Shown piece by piece: positions 52,176-62,959 of a stretch of DNA of 64,000 nt. Numbering within the stretch: the first letter of the stretch is position 1; each line of letters starts with the position of its first letter. The translations under genes were made by a program, and so were the position numbers. The stretch comes from Corynebacterium sp. GTDB lineage: Bacteria > Actinomycetota > Actinomycetes > Mycobacteriales > Mycobacteriaceae. The notes under the pieces are model-generated. The model did not search any database and was not told the DNA's origin. It worked only from the letters and a program-made list of their open reading frames with translations. The DNA is taken from positions 62,001-126,000 of the forward strand of contig NZ_JAUNKO010000005.1 of NCBI RefSeq assembly GCF_030532715.1, written 5' to 3'.

Positions 52176-53003
52176 TTAGCTTGCGCTTATAAGTCCAGTC
52201 GCTAACAGCCCCATCACTGCCAAGCCAACCGGGATACGATAGGCCGCAAACCAGGCGAAAGAATTGCTGGCCACGAACTTCAACAGCCACGCAATGGAGG
52301 CATAGCCGACGACGAAGGCGATCACACTGCCCACCAGCAATTGCAGCCCCGTGGCCGCCTGCCCAGCCTGCGGTTCCAGCGCGTCACGCAGGGAGAAAAT
52401 GCCGGCGCCAAATACCGCCGGAATGGCCAGCAGGAAGCTGAAACGCGCCGCCACTTCGCGGTTCAAGCCAACGAACAAACCTGCGGAAATAGTGCCGCCG
52501 GAGCGGGACACACCGGGAATCAACGCCAAGCATTGCGCAAAGCCCATCACGATGGCGTCACGCATGGTGAGATCCTCATAGTTGCGCGCCTTGGAGCCGT
52601 ACTTTTCCGCCAGCAGGAATACGAAAGAAAACAGCACCAAGACGGTTGCGGTGATCCACAGGTTGCGCAGCCCATCGCGGATAAGGTCCTTCCCGAGCGC
52701 GCCGAGGATCACTACCGGCAGGGTGCCAACGATCACCATCCACCCCATTCGGTATTCGAATCCGCGTTCTTCTTTATTGAAGAGGCCCTTGAACCACCCC
52801 ATGACAATATAGAAAATGTCTTTGGCAAAAAACACGAGCACGGCGAGTTCGGTGCCCAATTGGATCACGGCGGTAAACGAAGCGCCAGCGTCTTGGCCCC
52901 AGAACAGCTGGGAAATGATGCGAAGGTGGCCGGACGAGCTGATGGGGAGAAACTCTGTAAGCCCCTGAACAATGGATAAGACGATGATTTGAATCCAACT
53001 CAT
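52176..53003 (-). CDS. uppP: Undecaprenyl-diphosphatase UppP (BacA)
   Basis: A 275-residue membrane protein with about eight helices. The start ATG at 53003 gives [20 protein letters not shown]. The two active-site loops are [13 protein letters not shown] near residue 16 and PGVSRSGGT near residue 165. It recycles the lipid carrier of cell-wall synthesis. The frame extends to 53066, but that part overlaps the divergent aldo/keto reductase start. Neighbours fit the order seen near M. tuberculosis Rv2136c. Confidence 0.95.
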   Translation of the reverse strand: MSWIQIIVLSIVQGLTEFLPISSSGHLRIISQLFWGQDAGASFTAVIQLGTELAVLVFFAKDIFYIVMGWFKGLFNKEERGFEYRMGWMVIVGTLPVVILGALGKDLIRDGLRNLWITATVLVLFSFVFLLAEKYGSKARNYEDLTMRDAIVMGFAQCLALIPGVSRSGGTISAGLFVGLNREVAARFSFLLAIPAVFGAGIFSLRDALEPQAGQAATGLQLLVGSVIAFVVGYASIAWLLKFVASNSFAWFAAYRIPVGLAVMGLLATGLISAS

Positions 53004-53054
53004 GGATTCCGCTGCTGAGGTAGTCACCCCGAATACCGTACTACTGTGTAAGGG

Positions 53055-53954
53055 ATGAGAGAACAAACCGTGGGTGCAAGTGGTCTCCGAGTCTCTCGCC
53101 TCGGACTAGGTACTTCGACGTGGACAACGGTTGATGGCGCACAACCTGTGCTGCAAAGATTCCTCAATGCGGGGGGAACTTTGGTTGACGTCAACCCAGA
53201 TAATGAGGCGATTGTAGGCGCTGTGCTGTCGGGCGCGGACCGCAGTCAGCTAGTCATCTCCGCCGGCGCTGGGGTGAACCCAGCGTTGCCCTTAGGGCGG
53301 CGTGTTGATTGCTCCCGTCGCAGCCTCATGGCACACCTAGACCAAACCTTGAAAAACCTGGGCACCGATTACATCGACCTGTGGAATGTCGGCTTTTGGG
53401 ATTCGCGCACGCCGCCAGCAGAGGTGGCGGACACGCTGGATTGGGCGGTGCGCACCGGACGCGTGCGCTATGCGGGGGTGCGCAGCTACACGGCGTGGCA
53501 GCTGGCTGTGGCGGCTGCCGAAGCAGAGGTTCCGCTGGTGGCGGCACAGACGGAATACAGTTTGCTCATGCGGCGCCCGGAGGAGGAGTTGTTGCCAGCA
53601 GCCCAACATTTAGGCGTTGGTGTGTTCGCGGGCGCCCCACTCGCCCAGGGTGTGCTCACCGGCAAGTACCGCACAAATATTCCAAAGGACTCACGGGGGG
53701 CGTCCCCGGACCGCAACGCGGAGGTGCAGGGATACCTGGATGCCAGGGCGTCGATAATTGTGGAGGCGTTGGTCACGGCGGCTGCGGGTTTGAAGGCTAC
53801 CCCGGCGGCGGTGGCGGTGGCGTGGGCGCGCGAGAAGGTGACGGCGGTGATTGTGGGCGCCCGCACCCCCGAACAGTGGGACGAAATCTATACCAGTGAG
53901 GATTTAACTGTGCCGCGCGCAATCCGGGCGGCTTTAGACGATATCTCCTTGTAG
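53055..53954 (+). CDS. Aldo/keto reductase
   Basis: A 299-residue TIM-barrel oxidoreductase. [12 protein letters not shown] near residue 14 starts the barrel. The Tyr usually found in the catalytic tetrad after D-T-A is not obvious: the segment reads [13 protein letters not shown]. The AKR block [15 protein letters not shown] and the NADP-binding end ([13 protein letters not shown]) are clear. The substrate is unknown. It is divergent from uppP with the starts 51 bp apart and is followed by lppL after 11 bp. Confidence 0.85.
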   Translation: MREQTVGASGLRVSRLGLGTSTWTTVDGAQPVLQRFLNAGGTLVDVNPDNEAIVGAVLSGADRSQLVISAGAGVNPALPLGRRVDCSRRSLMAHLDQTLKNLGTDYIDLWNVGFWDSRTPPAEVADTLDWAVRTGRVRYAGVRSYTAWQLAVAAAEAEVPLVAAQTEYSLLMRRPEEELLPAAQHLGVGVFAGAPLAQGVLTGKYRTNIPKDSRGASPDRNAEVQGYLDARASIIVEALVTAAAGLKATPAAVAVAWAREKVTAVIVGARTPEQWDEIYTSEDLTVPRAIRAALDDISL

Positions 53955-53965
53955 TATTACGCAGT

Positions 53966-54958
53966 GTGAAGATGCGAGTAACAGTGGCACTCTTGGCAGC
54001 AATGCTCGCCGGATGCTCTAGCGTGGAAACCCTCAAAGCGAGCGAGGAGCAGGCGGCGGCGATGGGGAACGCAACGCCTGTGGCCTCCCCAAAGGCGGAA
54101 CCAGCGGGGGACGTACACGACATCGCCGCAAACAATATCGCGACGGCGGGTGGCAGGGTGGCCATTCGCCAGGGAACTACGTTGCGGGTGGGTTCGCTCG
54201 CTGACATCATCGCTGGGGATGCGAAGTCGCTCGACTTGCCCGGCGAGTGCGGGGAACCTTCCGCCGGCCCCTCATCGTTCGTACTCCCGTGCGGTTTGGA
54301 CGTGTTTCGTATCGACGCCGCGGACCCCAACCTCGACACCAAGCTCACCGGGGATCGACCGTTTGACAGTGCCGTGGAAACTTCCACCGGTGAGGTGCTG
54401 GCGGGTGGGTCGGATCGCGGGGACCTCACCTTATTTTCGGATGGCCAGGCTCACACCATCGCGGTTGGTTATCACAGCGACCAACTGGTGGTCACCCCGA
54501 GTGATTCGGTGGCCACGGTTAATCGGGAGGAAACCGCCATCCAGGGCGTGTTGTGGAAAGACCGCACCCATGGCGCTGCGTTGCGCATTGGTATCGGGGT
54601 GGGCCGCGCTGCCGCCGGCGATAATGACGTGGTGTTTGCTACTGACACCAGCGGCGATCAACTGGCCGTATACACGCTGGATCCGGTGATTCGCCTGCAT
54701 CAGACGGCGCCGGTCGCGGACAGCCCGTGGGGTGTGACGTGGGACGCAGAACACAAGGTAGTATGGGTGGCCTCCACCGGTACGAACACGATCACCGCAT
54801 ACAGCATCAGCACGGGTGTTCCCGAAGCGAAGGGGACGTTGCCAACTATCGCCGATGTCCGCGCGGTAGCGTTCGACGCCGACGGTAATCTTCTCGTGGG
54901 CAGCGACACCGAATTGCAGGTTTTGGATGCCGACACCGTACACAACGCACTGCGCTAG
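53966..54958 (+). CDS. lppL: Lipoprotein, LppL-like
   Basis: A 330-residue exported lipoprotein. The signal peptide is short and ends in the lipobox LAGC with the lipidated Cys at residue 17. The mature part resembles a beta-propeller, with repeated segments such as [22 protein letters not shown] and [17 protein letters not shown]. It sits upstream of pyrD, as lppL (Rv2138) does in M. tuberculosis. The function is unknown. Confidence 0.82.
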   Translation: MKMRVTVALLAAMLAGCSSVETLKASEEQAAAMGNATPVASPKAEPAGDVHDIAANNIATAGGRVAIRQGTTLRVGSLADIIAGDAKSLDLPGECGEPSAGPSSFVLPCGLDVFRIDAADPNLDTKLTGDRPFDSAVETSTGEVLAGGSDRGDLTLFSDGQAHTIAVGYHSDQLVVTPSDSVATVNREETAIQGVLWKDRTHGAALRIGIGVGRAAAGDNDVVFATDTSGDQLAVYTLDPVIRLHQTAPVADSPWGVTWDAEHKVVWVASTGTNTITAYSISTGVPEAKGTLPTIADVRAVAFDADGNLLVGSDTELQVLDADTVHNALR

Positions 54959-54969
54959 GACGTCTTAAC

Positions 54970-56070
54970 ATGGCACATCCCCTTCGAATCAAAGCCTACG
55001 AAACGGCCCTCAAAGGCATGTTTATGCTCCGGCCGGAACGCATCCACCACCTGCTCACCGATGGTCTCGGGGCATTACAATTCGCCCACCCCGTCAACCT
55101 AGCCTTGCGCAAAATCTTGCCTGTGAATGACCCCATCCTGTCGCAGGAAGTGTTCGGGGTGACGGTGCCGCGGCCGCTGGGGTTGGCGGCCGGGTTTGAT
55201 AAAAACGCCGTCGCCCCGGACGTGTGGGCGAGCATCGGGTTCGGGTATGCGGAATTGGGCACTGTGACCGCTTCCCCGCAATCCGGCAACCCTACCCCGC
55301 GGTTGTTCCGCCTGCCGCTGGACAAGGCGATTTTGAACCGCATGGGGTTTAACAACGACGGCGCGGCGGCCGTGGCGGATAACCTGCGGCGGCGCAAAAC
55401 CCGCGATGTGATTGGTATCAACATCGGCAAAACCAAGGTAGTTCCAGCCTCGGATGCGGTGGAAGACTACCGGCGTTCCGCGCGGTTTTTGGGCAGCCTC
55501 GCCGACTACCTCGTGGTGAATGTGTCCTCCCCGAACACGCCTGGGTTGCGGGACCTGCAGGCGGTGGAATCCCTGCGGCCGATCCTGGTGGCGGTGCAAG
55601 AGGTCACCACCATGCCCGTGCTGGTGAAAATCGCCCCCGATCTTTCCGATGAGGACGTCGACGCCGTAGCGGACCTTGCGGTGGAGCTCGGCTTGGCGGG
55701 CATTGTGGCCACCAATACCACCATTTCACGCGCGGGGCTTGCCACCCCCGCCGCGGAGGTGGCGGCCATGGGCGACGGCGGAATCTCCGGACCCCCAGTG
55801 GCTGCCCGCAGCCTAGAAATACTCAACCGCCTATACGAACGTGTGGGTGATCGGCTGGTGTTGATTAGCGTCGGTGGCATTGTCACTCCGCAGCAAGCGT
55901 GGGAACGCATCACCCATGGCGCCACCCTGTTGCAGGGTTACACTCCCCTGATTTACGGCGGCCCGGATTGGATTCGTGACATCCACCTCGGCATTGCCGA
56001 TCAAATCCGCGCCCACGGTCTGAGCAATATCAGCGAAGCCATCGGCAGCGGGCTTGGCTGGAAAGACTAG
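54970..56070 (+). CDS. pyrD: Dihydroorotate dehydrogenase (quinone) PyrD
   Basis: This 366-residue class 2 enzyme has an N-terminal helical region for membrane and quinone contact (residues 1-45), followed by the barrel with [16 protein letters not shown] near residue 73, [14 protein letters not shown] near residue 180 (catalytic Ser), and the FMN-binding [16 protein letters not shown] near residue 275. It oxidises dihydroorotate to orotate in pyrimidine synthesis. It converges with a membrane protein gene, overlapping by 4 bp. Confidence 0.96.
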   Translation: MAHPLRIKAYETALKGMFMLRPERIHHLLTDGLGALQFAHPVNLALRKILPVNDPILSQEVFGVTVPRPLGLAAGFDKNAVAPDVWASIGFGYAELGTVTASPQSGNPTPRLFRLPLDKAILNRMGFNNDGAAAVADNLRRRKTRDVIGINIGKTKVVPASDAVEDYRRSARFLGSLADYLVVNVSSPNTPGLRDLQAVESLRPILVAVQEVTTMPVLVKIAPDLSDEDVDAVADLAVELGLAGIVATNTTISRAGLATPAAEVAAMGDGGISGPPVAARSLEILNRLYERVGDRLVLISVGGIVTPQQAWERITHGATLLQGYTPLIYGGPDWIRDIHLGIADQIRAHGLSNISEAIGSGLGWKD

Positions 56071-56432
56071 GTGGCCACGCGGCGCAACACCAGCGAACAC
56101 GCCAGCGCGAGCAGCCCGTAGGCGGGTAGCCACCACTGGTCCATGGCCATAAGCGCAGGGTTGGGTACCAGCCGACCCAACACCACCAACAGCAGTGCCA
56201 ACACGAGCGCGGCTACTTGTCCGATGCCGCGCGAGTTGGCTACTCCGGCGGTGGCGAAACCGCCAAGCAGGACGGCCGCGAGAAGAATCATGAGGAACCG
56301 CGGGGTGACTTCGAAGGGCACCAGCCAGCCGACTGTGGTGACCTCCACGAAGGTGAAAATAAGTAGCACAATCCCCAACGCGGCGAAGGCGCCACCAATT
56401 CGAATGGCGGCCGGAACACGATTCTCGCTCAT
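56067..56432 (-). CDS. Small membrane protein, four helices, unknown function
   Basis: A 121-residue protein with four hydrophobic segments ([61 protein letters not shown]). No motif was recognised. It follows the PEBP gene by 12 bp on the same strand and may be co-transcribed. Actinobacterial genomes often have such a protein at this position next to pyrD, but I cannot name the family. Confidence 0.7.
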   Translation of the reverse strand: MSENRVPAAIRIGGAFAALGIVLLIFTFVEVTTVGWLVPFEVTPRFLMILLAAVLLGGFATAGVANSRGIGQVAALVLALLLVVLGRLVPNPALMAMDQWWLPAYGLLALACSLVLRRVAT

Positions 56433-56444
56433 AAATGTGGCAGT

Positions 56445-56960
56445 CTACTGATTCTCGTGCCAGCCCCAAAGAATCGCACGTCCCAACGAGTGGAAAAACA
56501 GGTTGAAGCCCAGCACAGTGGGGGTAGCGTCGGGGTCAATGTCCAGCGTTTCCACATCCACCGCGTGCACCGCAAACAGGTAGCGGTGCGGGGCGTGGCC
56601 CGCCGGCGGGTTCGGGCCGTAGAAGCCCCGGATACCGGAATCGCCCTTCAACGTGACCACACCGGAAATGCCCAAATCTTCGATGCTGCCGGCGCCGCGC
56701 GGAATCTCTGTGATCGTGGCGGGAATGTTGAATACGGCCCAGTGCCAGTACCCGCTGGCGGTTGGGGCGTCTGGGTCGAAGCAGGTGATGGCGATCGACT
56801 TGGTGCCCTCCGGCGGCGTCCAGCTCAAATGCGGGGATACGTCACCTTTGGGCAGTTCGTCACCGTCGCTGAAATCCGCCGAGTGCAGCGGGAAGGAAGG
56901 CTTCGGCATCGCCGCGTACGGATCGGGGCCGGGAAAACGAGGATCAATGTAGGTACTCAT
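56445..56960 (-). CDS. PEBP / YbhB-YbcL family protein (Rv2140c-like)
   Basis: A 171-residue protein started at the ATG at 56960 ([15 protein letters not shown]), with AAAAGGAGG just upstream. Conserved anion-binding blocks are visible: FDPDAPTASGYWHWAVFNIP near residue 65 and YGPNPPAGHAPHRYLFAVHAVD near residue 115. These bind phosphate or phosphatidylethanolamine head groups. The M. tuberculosis homologue follows pyrD in the same way. The start overlaps the stop of the ABC exporter gene in an ATGA arrangement. Confidence 0.92.
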   Translation of the reverse strand: MSTYIDPRFPGPDPYAAMPKPSFPLHSADFSDGDELPKGDVSPHLSWTPPEGTKSIAITCFDPDAPTASGYWHWAVFNIPATITEIPRGAGSIEDLGISGVVTLKGDSGIRGFYGPNPPAGHAPHRYLFAVHAVDVETLDIDPDATPTVLGFNLFFHSLGRAILWGWHENQ

Positions 56961-58717
56961 GCCTCCTTTTGTACCGGATTCTGCCACCGCTCGAAGAGAT
57001 TCGCGTATTTTCCACCAGCAGCGAGCAGCGCTTCATGTGTGCCATCCTCTACGATGCGGCCATCGTCCATCAAAATAATGCGGTCCGCAAACATCACTTG
57101 GTCAAGGCGGTGCGCCACCACCAGCGAGGTCCTCCCCCGCGCCACCCGGGTGGCCGCCTGTTCGAGCAATACGGCGTTATCGGAGCCGGCTTCGCTCGTC
57201 GCCTCATCCATGATTAACACCGGCGGGTCCTTGAGAATGACCCGCGCCAGCGCGATCTGCTGCTGGACCTCGGGGGCGAGTTCGTCGGCACCAGCACCGA
57301 TGCGCGTATCCAACCCTTGGGGCAACCAACGTTCGAAGACAGCCCCGTGCAGCCCAACGGCTGCGAGGGCGTCGTAAAGCGCGGCATCATCAACGGGGGC
57401 GGCCATGCGCAAATCCTCCCGCAGCGTCCCCGAAAACAGGTGAACATGTTGGCTAATTAGGGATACTTGGCGCGCCGTCCACGTGTCTGGCACCGCCCGC
57501 GTATCGACGCCCCCGATGCGCACCGCCCCGGCAGTCGGCCGCTGCAATCCGGCAATCAAGGCCGCCAACGTAGACTTGCCGGCGCCCGAAGCGCCCACGA
57601 GCGCTGTCGTCGTCCCCGCCTCGAACGTCAATGTTAACCCGCTCAGGATTGGGGAACCGCCCGGGTACGCGTAAGACAGCGTGTCCACCTCAACATCCGG
57701 CGCGTCGAGGCAATCCGCAGGCTCCGGCGACGATTGCGCGGTGTTTAATTGCGCCAAGGCCACGGCGCGCCCCAACGCGGTCACCGCGTACTGAATTTCT
57801 CCGGCGAAAAACAACACGTTAAACACGTGAATCTCCATGCGATTCACCAGGATCACCGCCGCGCTGGCTTCGCCGACCGAAATGTAACCGTAGTACGACA
57901 TCCAGGTGGATACGACCAAACACCCCAAGGTGAGCGCACCGAACGATAGGTTTCCAAGCCCCATCAATCGGGTAATCAACGGTATCCGGTTGGCGTGCGC
58001 CGCTACCGCGTCCCAACTCGCCTGTTCGATGCGTCGCACGGCCCATTGCTGCCATCCAAGTGCGCGAATCGTGGGCAAACCGCGGATGGTATCTAACAGC
58101 AGGTTATTGCGCCGCGCCTCCTGAGACGACACTATGTTTGAAGCTTCGGGCATGGTGTGGACCACTTGTTGAACGGCCGGGTACATCAACGCCGCCACCC
58201 CGAAAAACACGAGCGCATACGCCCAGTGAATCAGTACTAGCGCCGCGATGGTGAACGGGAACATCAGCACCGTGAGCACAAGGCGCACCCCAATCGCCTG
58301 AAACACTCGAATGGTTGTATCAATGTCCTTGGTGAGCCGGGTGATCACATTGCCGGTGCCCAATTGGGCAATCTCCGGAATCGGTGCCCGCAGCGCCGCC
58401 GACAAACACGCTCGGCGCAAATTCACGCTCAACATGCGCGCCCGCGATTGCAGCAAATACCCCGCATACGAACGGAACGCGGTTTCGATGAGCATGGCGG
58501 CCGCCACCACGATCAGCATGGTGGCGAACGTGGCGGGCCGCCCCACCTGGTCGATGCTACGGCCGAGCAACGTCGACGAACCCACCATGGAGACGATGAC
58601 AATGCCGAAGGCGAGGAATGTGAGCAGCCACCAGCGCAACCGGGGGCGCGCCGGAAGCGTCCCCAAATAGCGCACCGACTCCTTCACTGATGCGGGTGCG
58701 AGCATGTCAGCTTGCAT
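56957..58717 (-). CDS. ABC exporter subunit with intact Walker A but degenerate signature
   Basis: A 586-residue half-transporter started at the ATG at 58717, with GAGGAG seven bases upstream. Six membrane helices occupy residues 1-310. The nucleotide-binding domain has Walker [11 protein letters not shown] near residue 375, Walker [11 protein letters not shown] near residue 497 and H-loop VVAHRLDQV near residue 530. The usual LSGGQ signature is replaced by [13 protein letters not shown] near residue 478. It overlaps the upstream half-transporter by 11 bp. The two probably form a heterodimer with one active ATP site; the substrate is unknown. Confidence 0.9.
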   Translation of the reverse strand: MQADMLAPASVKESVRYLGTLPARPRLRWWLLTFLAFGIVIVSMVGSSTLLGRSIDQVGRPATFATMLIVVAAAMLIETAFRSYAGYLLQSRARMLSVNLRRACLSAALRAPIPEIAQLGTGNVITRLTKDIDTTIRVFQAIGVRLVLTVLMFPFTIAALVLIHWAYALVFFGVAALMYPAVQQVVHTMPEASNIVSSQEARRNNLLLDTIRGLPTIRALGWQQWAVRRIEQASWDAVAAHANRIPLITRLMGLGNLSFGALTLGCLVVSTWMSYYGYISVGEASAAVILVNRMEIHVFNVLFFAGEIQYAVTALGRAVALAQLNTAQSSPEPADCLDAPDVEVDTLSYAYPGGSPILSGLTLTFEAGTTTALVGASGAGKSTLAALIAGLQRPTAGAVRIGGVDTRAVPDTWTARQVSLISQHVHLFSGTLREDLRMAAPVDDAALYDALAAVGLHGAVFERWLPQGLDTRIGAGADELAPEVQQQIALARVILKDPPVLIMDEATSEAGSDNAVLLEQAATRVARGRTSLVVAHRLDQVMFADRIILMDDGRIVEDGTHEALLAAGGKYANLFERWQNPVQKEA

Positions 58718-60284
58718 CGAGCAACTCCTCATCTTCCAGCACGCGATCCGCCACCGCGCGCCAAGCGCGGGAAGTCGTGATCACCACGGTGCGACGATGT
58801 TGGCGCAGCTGCGCGATATCGCTCGCCACGTTGTGCAATGTCACAGCGTCCAAGCCTGTGGTTGGTTCGTCCAAGATCAACAATTCGGGGTCCATGGCGA
58901 GCACCCGGGCCAGCGCCAAACGTTGCCGCTGGCCGCCGGACAGGTTCAGCCCAGCCTCGCCGATTGGGGCGTCGGGAAGCTCCCCGTGGGGGCCGAAACC
59001 GCCGAGGCGGCGGATAATATCCCCGCAATTCGCCGCCGCTAACGCGCCGGTGACGTCGAGGCCTTCGCCCACATTATCGGCCAAGGTGCCTTCGAACACG
59101 GATACGGCGTGCGGCGGGAACAGCGCGTCCTCATGCGCCACGAGCGCCTCCGCCCGCTGCCGCGCGGCCGCCCGACCCGCAGTCGTACGCGGCGCCCACA
59201 CCTCGAGGCCCGCGGCTGGGGAGACCGGCGTGTCATAGGTGGTCTCGGCGGCGTGCAAATCATCTATCACGCGCAACACACGTTCGGATGCGGCGGTGCC
59301 GCGTGCCCAATAATCCGTGAGGAACCCGAGGGCGAAGCCAAGCACCTGAAGTGACGGCGGCACCAGCAACGTCACGCTCACCAAGTCGCCGCGGGTAATC
59401 TCCCCGGCGAGCAGCAACGATGCCGCGTACCCCAAGATCCCAATAATGAACACCACGGGAACAATCTGGCGGATAAAGGTCGTGTAGGCGACCACGCGCG
59501 CATCGGCGAGCATGAGGTCGAGGGTGCGGGAGGTCGCGGCGTCGAAACGCGCTTCGCTTTCATCGACCGCGCCCAAACCCTTCACCACGCGATTACCCTG
59601 CGCCAAATCGGTGGCCAGGGACACTGCTGCGGACTCCGCCGCGCGCCGCTTCGCGGCAACCCGCGTCACCGGCCGCGCCGTAAGCGACGATACCCACGCC
59701 GTAGCCAACCCACCCACCGGCAACAACACCGCAAGCGTGATCGAAATAGGCGCGAGTACGGCGACGGAGCCGATCAGAAACCCCAGCATCGCCATGGGGA
59801 AATTCAAAACCTCTTTCAAATCACCCAACTGGCTGGAATCCTCGTCAACCGTGCTGAGCAACTCCCCCGGCGTCAACGACCGTGGCGAAGCCCGCATCAG
59901 CAAGCTCGCAAGATCCAGGCGCAAGGAATGCACCATGCGCACATTCGCAATTGTGAGCAGGGCGTCCGCGCTGGCCTCAATCAGCCACATGCACAACAAC
60001 AGCCCCGCCAACACCGCCGCCGGCCACACAATCGCAGACACCGGCAACTCCCCGAACACAACATCGGTTGTGGAGCCCAAAATTTTGGAAAACGCCGCGG
60101 AAAGCATGGGGTTCAAAAACGCCAATAACGCGCCGCACACGGTGATGCGGCGGTGCGCCCACAGCATCGACCACGTCAGCCGGAACGTTCCCCTCGATGC
60201 GCCAAGCACGGCGTCATCAGCTGGTGGCCGCGCGGGAACAGTCCACGACCAGGTGGGCAAACGTCTGTACTTCACGCGAAACAC
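58707..60284 (-). CDS. ABC exporter subunit lacking Walker A, with intact LSGGQ
   Basis: A 525-residue half-transporter. Six membrane helices span residues about 35-320. The ATPase domain is short: from about residue 354 it passes through [20 protein letters not shown] to [19 protein letters not shown] with no G-x4-GK[ST] anywhere, so the A-loop, Walker A and much of the first lobe are missing. It keeps the signature [15 protein letters not shown] near residue 447 and Walker [13 protein letters not shown], but the H-loop His is replaced (VVITTSRAW). Other frames over the gap contain no Walker A, so a frameshift is unlikely. The start could also be the GTG at 60275. Confidence 0.88.
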   Translation of the reverse strand: MFRVKYRRLPTWSWTVPARPPADDAVLGASRGTFRLTWSMLWAHRRITVCGALLAFLNPMLSAAFSKILGSTTDVVFGELPVSAIVWPAAVLAGLLLCMWLIEASADALLTIANVRMVHSLRLDLASLLMRASPRSLTPGELLSTVDEDSSQLGDLKEVLNFPMAMLGFLIGSVAVLAPISITLAVLLPVGGLATAWVSSLTARPVTRVAAKRRAAESAAVSLATDLAQGNRVVKGLGAVDESEARFDAATSRTLDLMLADARVVAYTTFIRQIVPVVFIIGILGYAASLLLAGEITRGDLVSVTLLVPPSLQVLGFALGFLTDYWARGTAASERVLRVIDDLHAAETTYDTPVSPAAGLEVWAPRTTAGRAAARQRAEALVAHEDALFPPHAVSVFEGTLADNVGEGLDVTGALAAANCGDIIRRLGGFGPHGELPDAPIGEAGLNLSGGQRQRLALARVLAMDPELLILDEPTTGLDAVTLHNVASDIAQLRQHRRTVVITTSRAWRAVADRVLEDEELLDAS

Positions 60285-60393
60285 TCTAACACAGGGCCCC
60301 GCAAAACCACTCCTGACGTGCAGATTTGTGGCGCAACCTCGTTTCGGTCTACAGTATGTGAGTGCCCAGCCGCAAGGTTGGTACGCAAACCCG

Positions 60394-60479
60394 GTCCGGG
60401 TGGCGGAATGGCAGACGCGCTAGCTTGAGGTGCTAGTGTCCTATTAACGGACGTGGGGGTTCAAGTCCCCCTCCGGACA
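60394..60479 (+). tRNA. tRNA-Leu (anticodon GAG)
   Basis: The acceptor arms are GTCCGGG at 60394-60400 and TCCGGAC at 60472-60478, with discriminator A at 60479. The anticodon arm CTAGC-TTGAGGT-GCTAG has GAG at 60427-60429, reading CUC and CUU. A long variable arm (GTCCTATTAACGGAC) confirms a class II leucine tRNA, and GGTTCAAGT is the T-loop. The 3' CCA is not encoded. Confidence 0.97.
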
Positions 60480-60498
60480 CACTGTGTTGAGACAGTAG

Positions 60499-60535
60499 AA
60501 AACCCTGATTGCTTCTTTGCAAGCGTCAGGGTTTT
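60499..60535 (+). terminator. Rho-independent terminator after tRNA-Leu
   Basis: AAAACCCTGA ending at 60508 pairs with TCAGGGTTTT starting at 60526; the inner GCTT/AAGC bases at 60511-60514 and 60521-60524 can extend the stem. The 3' arm runs into TTTTT. It lies 20 bases after the tRNA. Confidence 0.9.
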
Positions 60536-60611
60536 TGTGTTGCATGCAGCGCCAATCGCAATGTATGCAACGATAAACAGCAATGATTGTGAAGTTTCAA
60601 GGTGGGAAGCC

Positions 60612-62045
60612 GTGCCGATTGATGCCACTGAATTGGAAGTTTGTTTGAAGGTGCTCAAGCAGGCGGAAACGCTACCCGACAACGACCCCCAATCCGTCCA
60701 ACTTCAACACGCCATCAGCGGGCTGTTTAAAGCGGTCAAACGGGCGCGGCGCGCGAAAGCTAAAGCCGAGCGCCAGGCGCGGGACGCCGAGGTGCTGGCG
60801 GCCACCGCGACGGCGAACCCACAACGCATTGATGATGAAACCGCCGGCCTGCTGCCCGCCCCCGCGCTGCCGCGGCCTTCGCATGGATTTGCGGGCCGAC
60901 TCCAACGCGCCCAAAATTGCTACATTTGCAAAGCCCCCTACACCCTAGTGGATTCGTTCCATCACCAACTATGCCCCGAGTGCGCGCAAGACAATCGGCG
61001 GCGCCGCGAAGCACGCGTCGACCTTTCCGGCAAGCGTGCTTTGCTCACTGGGGGCCGCGCCAAAATCGGCATGTATATCGCGTTAAAACTCCTGCGCGAT
61101 GGCGCCGACCTCACCATCACCACGCGGTTCCCCAAAGACGCCGTGCGCCGGTTTAGCGCGATCGAGGACTCCTCGGACTGGCTCCATCGCCTCCACATCG
61201 TGGGAATCGACCTGCGCGACCCCGCCCAGGTAGTCGCCCTCGCCGATCGCATGTCCGAACAACCGCTCGACATCCTGATCAACAACGCCGCCCAAACTGT
61301 TCGCCGGTCACGCGCCGCCTACTCCGGTCTTATCGAAGCTGAGTCCGCACCCCTCGACAGCATCGAACGCAAAGTTGATTACCTCGCGTTGGGGCAAGCA
61401 TTTGAAACCCCCGAGTTGGAAACCGGCGACACGGACCGCGCACTCGCCCAAGTCCACGCCGCGCGCCTCGCCGCACTCGCACTCACCGGCGGCTCCGCGT
61501 CCTTGGACAAAGTCCGAGACGGCATCGCCGTAGATGCCGGCGGGCTGATCCCAGACCAAGTCAGCCACAACTCGTGGGTGGCGAAAGTCGGCGAAGTAGA
61601 CGAAATGGAACTACTGGAGGTGCAACTATGCAACTCGGTGGCGCCGTTCATCCTGATCAACCGGCTGCGGCCCGCCATGGAGGCCTCCCCCGCGCGGCGC
61701 AAGTACATTGTCAATGTTTCCGCCATGGAAGGTGTGTTTGGGCGCGGCTATAAAGGGCCGGGGCATCCCCACACCAACATGGCGAAAGCCGCACTGAATA
61801 TGCTCACCCGCACCGCCGCCGGTGAACTCTTCTCGCATGGGATCTTGATGACGGCCGTGGATACCGGGTGGATCACCGATGAGCGCCCCCACACCACCAA
61901 GGAACGCCTCGCGGAAGCGGGGTTTCACGCGCCGCTTGACCTCGTGGATGGAGCCGCTCGAGTCTACGATCCGATTGTTCAAGGCGAACACGGTGTAGAC
62001 CTTTACGGCTGCTTCCTCAAGGATTTCAAGCCGAGCCAGTGGTAG
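60612..62045 (+). CDS. Zinc-ribbon plus SDR-like protein with atypical active site
   Basis: A 477-residue protein started at the GTG at 60612, with AAGGTGGGA upstream. Residues 1-65 are helical and basic (VKRARRAKAKAERQAR). A Cys4 zinc ribbon lies at Cys103-x2-Cys106 and Cys121-x2-Cys124. From residue 137 an SDR Rossmann domain begins, with ALLTGGRAKIG at residues 143-153, the NNAAQ motif near residue 222 and the Ser motif IVNVSAMEG. The Lys of the YxxxK pair is Lys392 in HTNMAKAAL, but the Tyr position is Thr388; a Tyr lies at 380. The first part of the frame overlaps the tRNA and terminator and was left out. Confidence 0.85.
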   Translation: MPIDATELEVCLKVLKQAETLPDNDPQSVQLQHAISGLFKAVKRARRAKAKAERQARDAEVLAATATANPQRIDDETAGLLPAPALPRPSHGFAGRLQRAQNCYICKAPYTLVDSFHHQLCPECAQDNRRRREARVDLSGKRALLTGGRAKIGMYIALKLLRDGADLTITTRFPKDAVRRFSAIEDSSDWLHRLHIVGIDLRDPAQVVALADRMSEQPLDILINNAAQTVRRSRAAYSGLIEAESAPLDSIERKVDYLALGQAFETPELETGDTDRALAQVHAARLAALALTGGSASLDKVRDGIAVDAGGLIPDQVSHNSWVAKVGEVDEMELLEVQLCNSVAPFILINRLRPAMEASPARRKYIVNVSAMEGVFGRGYKGPGHPHTNMAKAALNMLTRTAAGELFSHGILMTAVDTGWITDERPHTTKERLAEAGFHAPLDLVDGAARVYDPIVQGEHGVDLYGCFLKDFKPSQW

Positions 62046-62066
62046 GTTTCACGAGGAATTCCACGT

Positions 62067-62930
62067 TTACACCTTCTGTAGGACTTTGGATTTCCGAGGC
62101 TGCCACGCATTGCCCCATTCCCAGGCAACGGCCGTGAGAATGACTACGGCGACGACACCATAGAGTGAACCATTGAAGTCATTGAGTGCGGTTGTGCGAA
62201 TAACGATACCGATCACGAGTTCCACGATGACGGCGACGAAGATCGGAATCGAACGCAACCAGATAAACAAGCCGATGAGCGCAACCGCAAGGACGACCCG
62301 CGCGATTTGCAGCGGTGCGTTATGGTCCGCCTCAAGCGTGATGCCGAGTGGCCAACCAATGCAACGGGTGAAGGAGCTGGCGCCCGCGACGAGGATGCCG
62401 GTCCCGTGAAGGAGGGCGAGTCCTCCGATGGTGATGCCGGCGACGCGGGCGCGGGTGGCATTGGGCTTTGGCTGGCCGAGCTGCGCGCACACGATGGTCA
62501 TGCAGATTAACGAGGTGAATGCGCACCACAGGTCGAGCATGCCTTGGAATGGGGTGAGCCCCCACCAGATGGTCATCATGCCGAAGATGCCGGCGCCGAA
62601 GGCGCCTAGGAGCGCCACCCAGGGAAGCCACCGCACTCGGGGGTCCGGATGTTTGCGGAGCAGTATCGCGCTGATGATAATCACCGGGGCGCACGATACT
62701 GAGAACACGCGGTGGACGAATTCGATAATGGGGTTGAGTTGGATTTCTGGGGTGATTTGCCCTTCGTAGCATCCTGGCCAGTTGGGGCACGCCGCGGAGG
62801 AGTCGGTGGCGCACACCACCGCACCTAATGCCACGGCACCGAAGACTACGAACGTGCTGAAACGTACAAAAGCGTTCACGTGTGTTGCGGTCCTGTCATT
62901 GATGTCATTCAAAAGGACCCTCAATCCCAC
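62067..62930 (-). CDS. CtaA/COX15-like haem A synthase family membrane protein
   Basis: A protein of up to 287 residues with eight predicted membrane helices, as in CtaA. The first extracellular loop SSAACPNWPGCYEGQITPE has the conserved Cys pair near the quinone or substrate site, and EFVHRVFS near residue 70 supplies a haem-ligand-type His; further His lie in LLHGTGI and DHNAPLQIARV. Haem A synthase oxidises haem O to haem A for cytochrome oxidase. The start is uncertain: GTG at 62930, TTG at 62912 and GTG at 62879 are possible. The ctaB and ctaC partners are not in the window. Confidence 0.8.
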   Translation of the reverse strand: MGLRVLLNDINDRTATHVNAFVRFSTFVVFGAVALGAVVCATDSSAACPNWPGCYEGQITPEIQLNPIIEFVHRVFSVSCAPVIIISAILLRKHPDPRVRWLPWVALLGAFGAGIFGMMTIWWGLTPFQGMLDLWCAFTSLICMTIVCAQLGQPKPNATRARVAGITIGGLALLHGTGILVAGASSFTRCIGWPLGITLEADHNAPLQIARVVLAVALIGLFIWLRSIPIFVAVIVELVIGIVIRTTALNDFNGSLYGVVAVVILTAVAWEWGNAWQPRKSKVLQKV

Positions 62931-62959
62931 ACTCGGGTCCCCTTGGTGGAAGGATTGAG

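Noticed and set aside
59039..59263. Frameshift hiding the Walker A motif of the exporter subunit
   Set aside because: The other frames across the gap contain no G-x4-GK[ST] sequence, so a deletion is more likely than a frameshift.
60453..60611. Start of the zinc-ribbon SDR inside the tRNA-Leu gene
   Set aside because: That frame would run through the tRNA and its terminator. The GTG at 60612 has a ribosome site.
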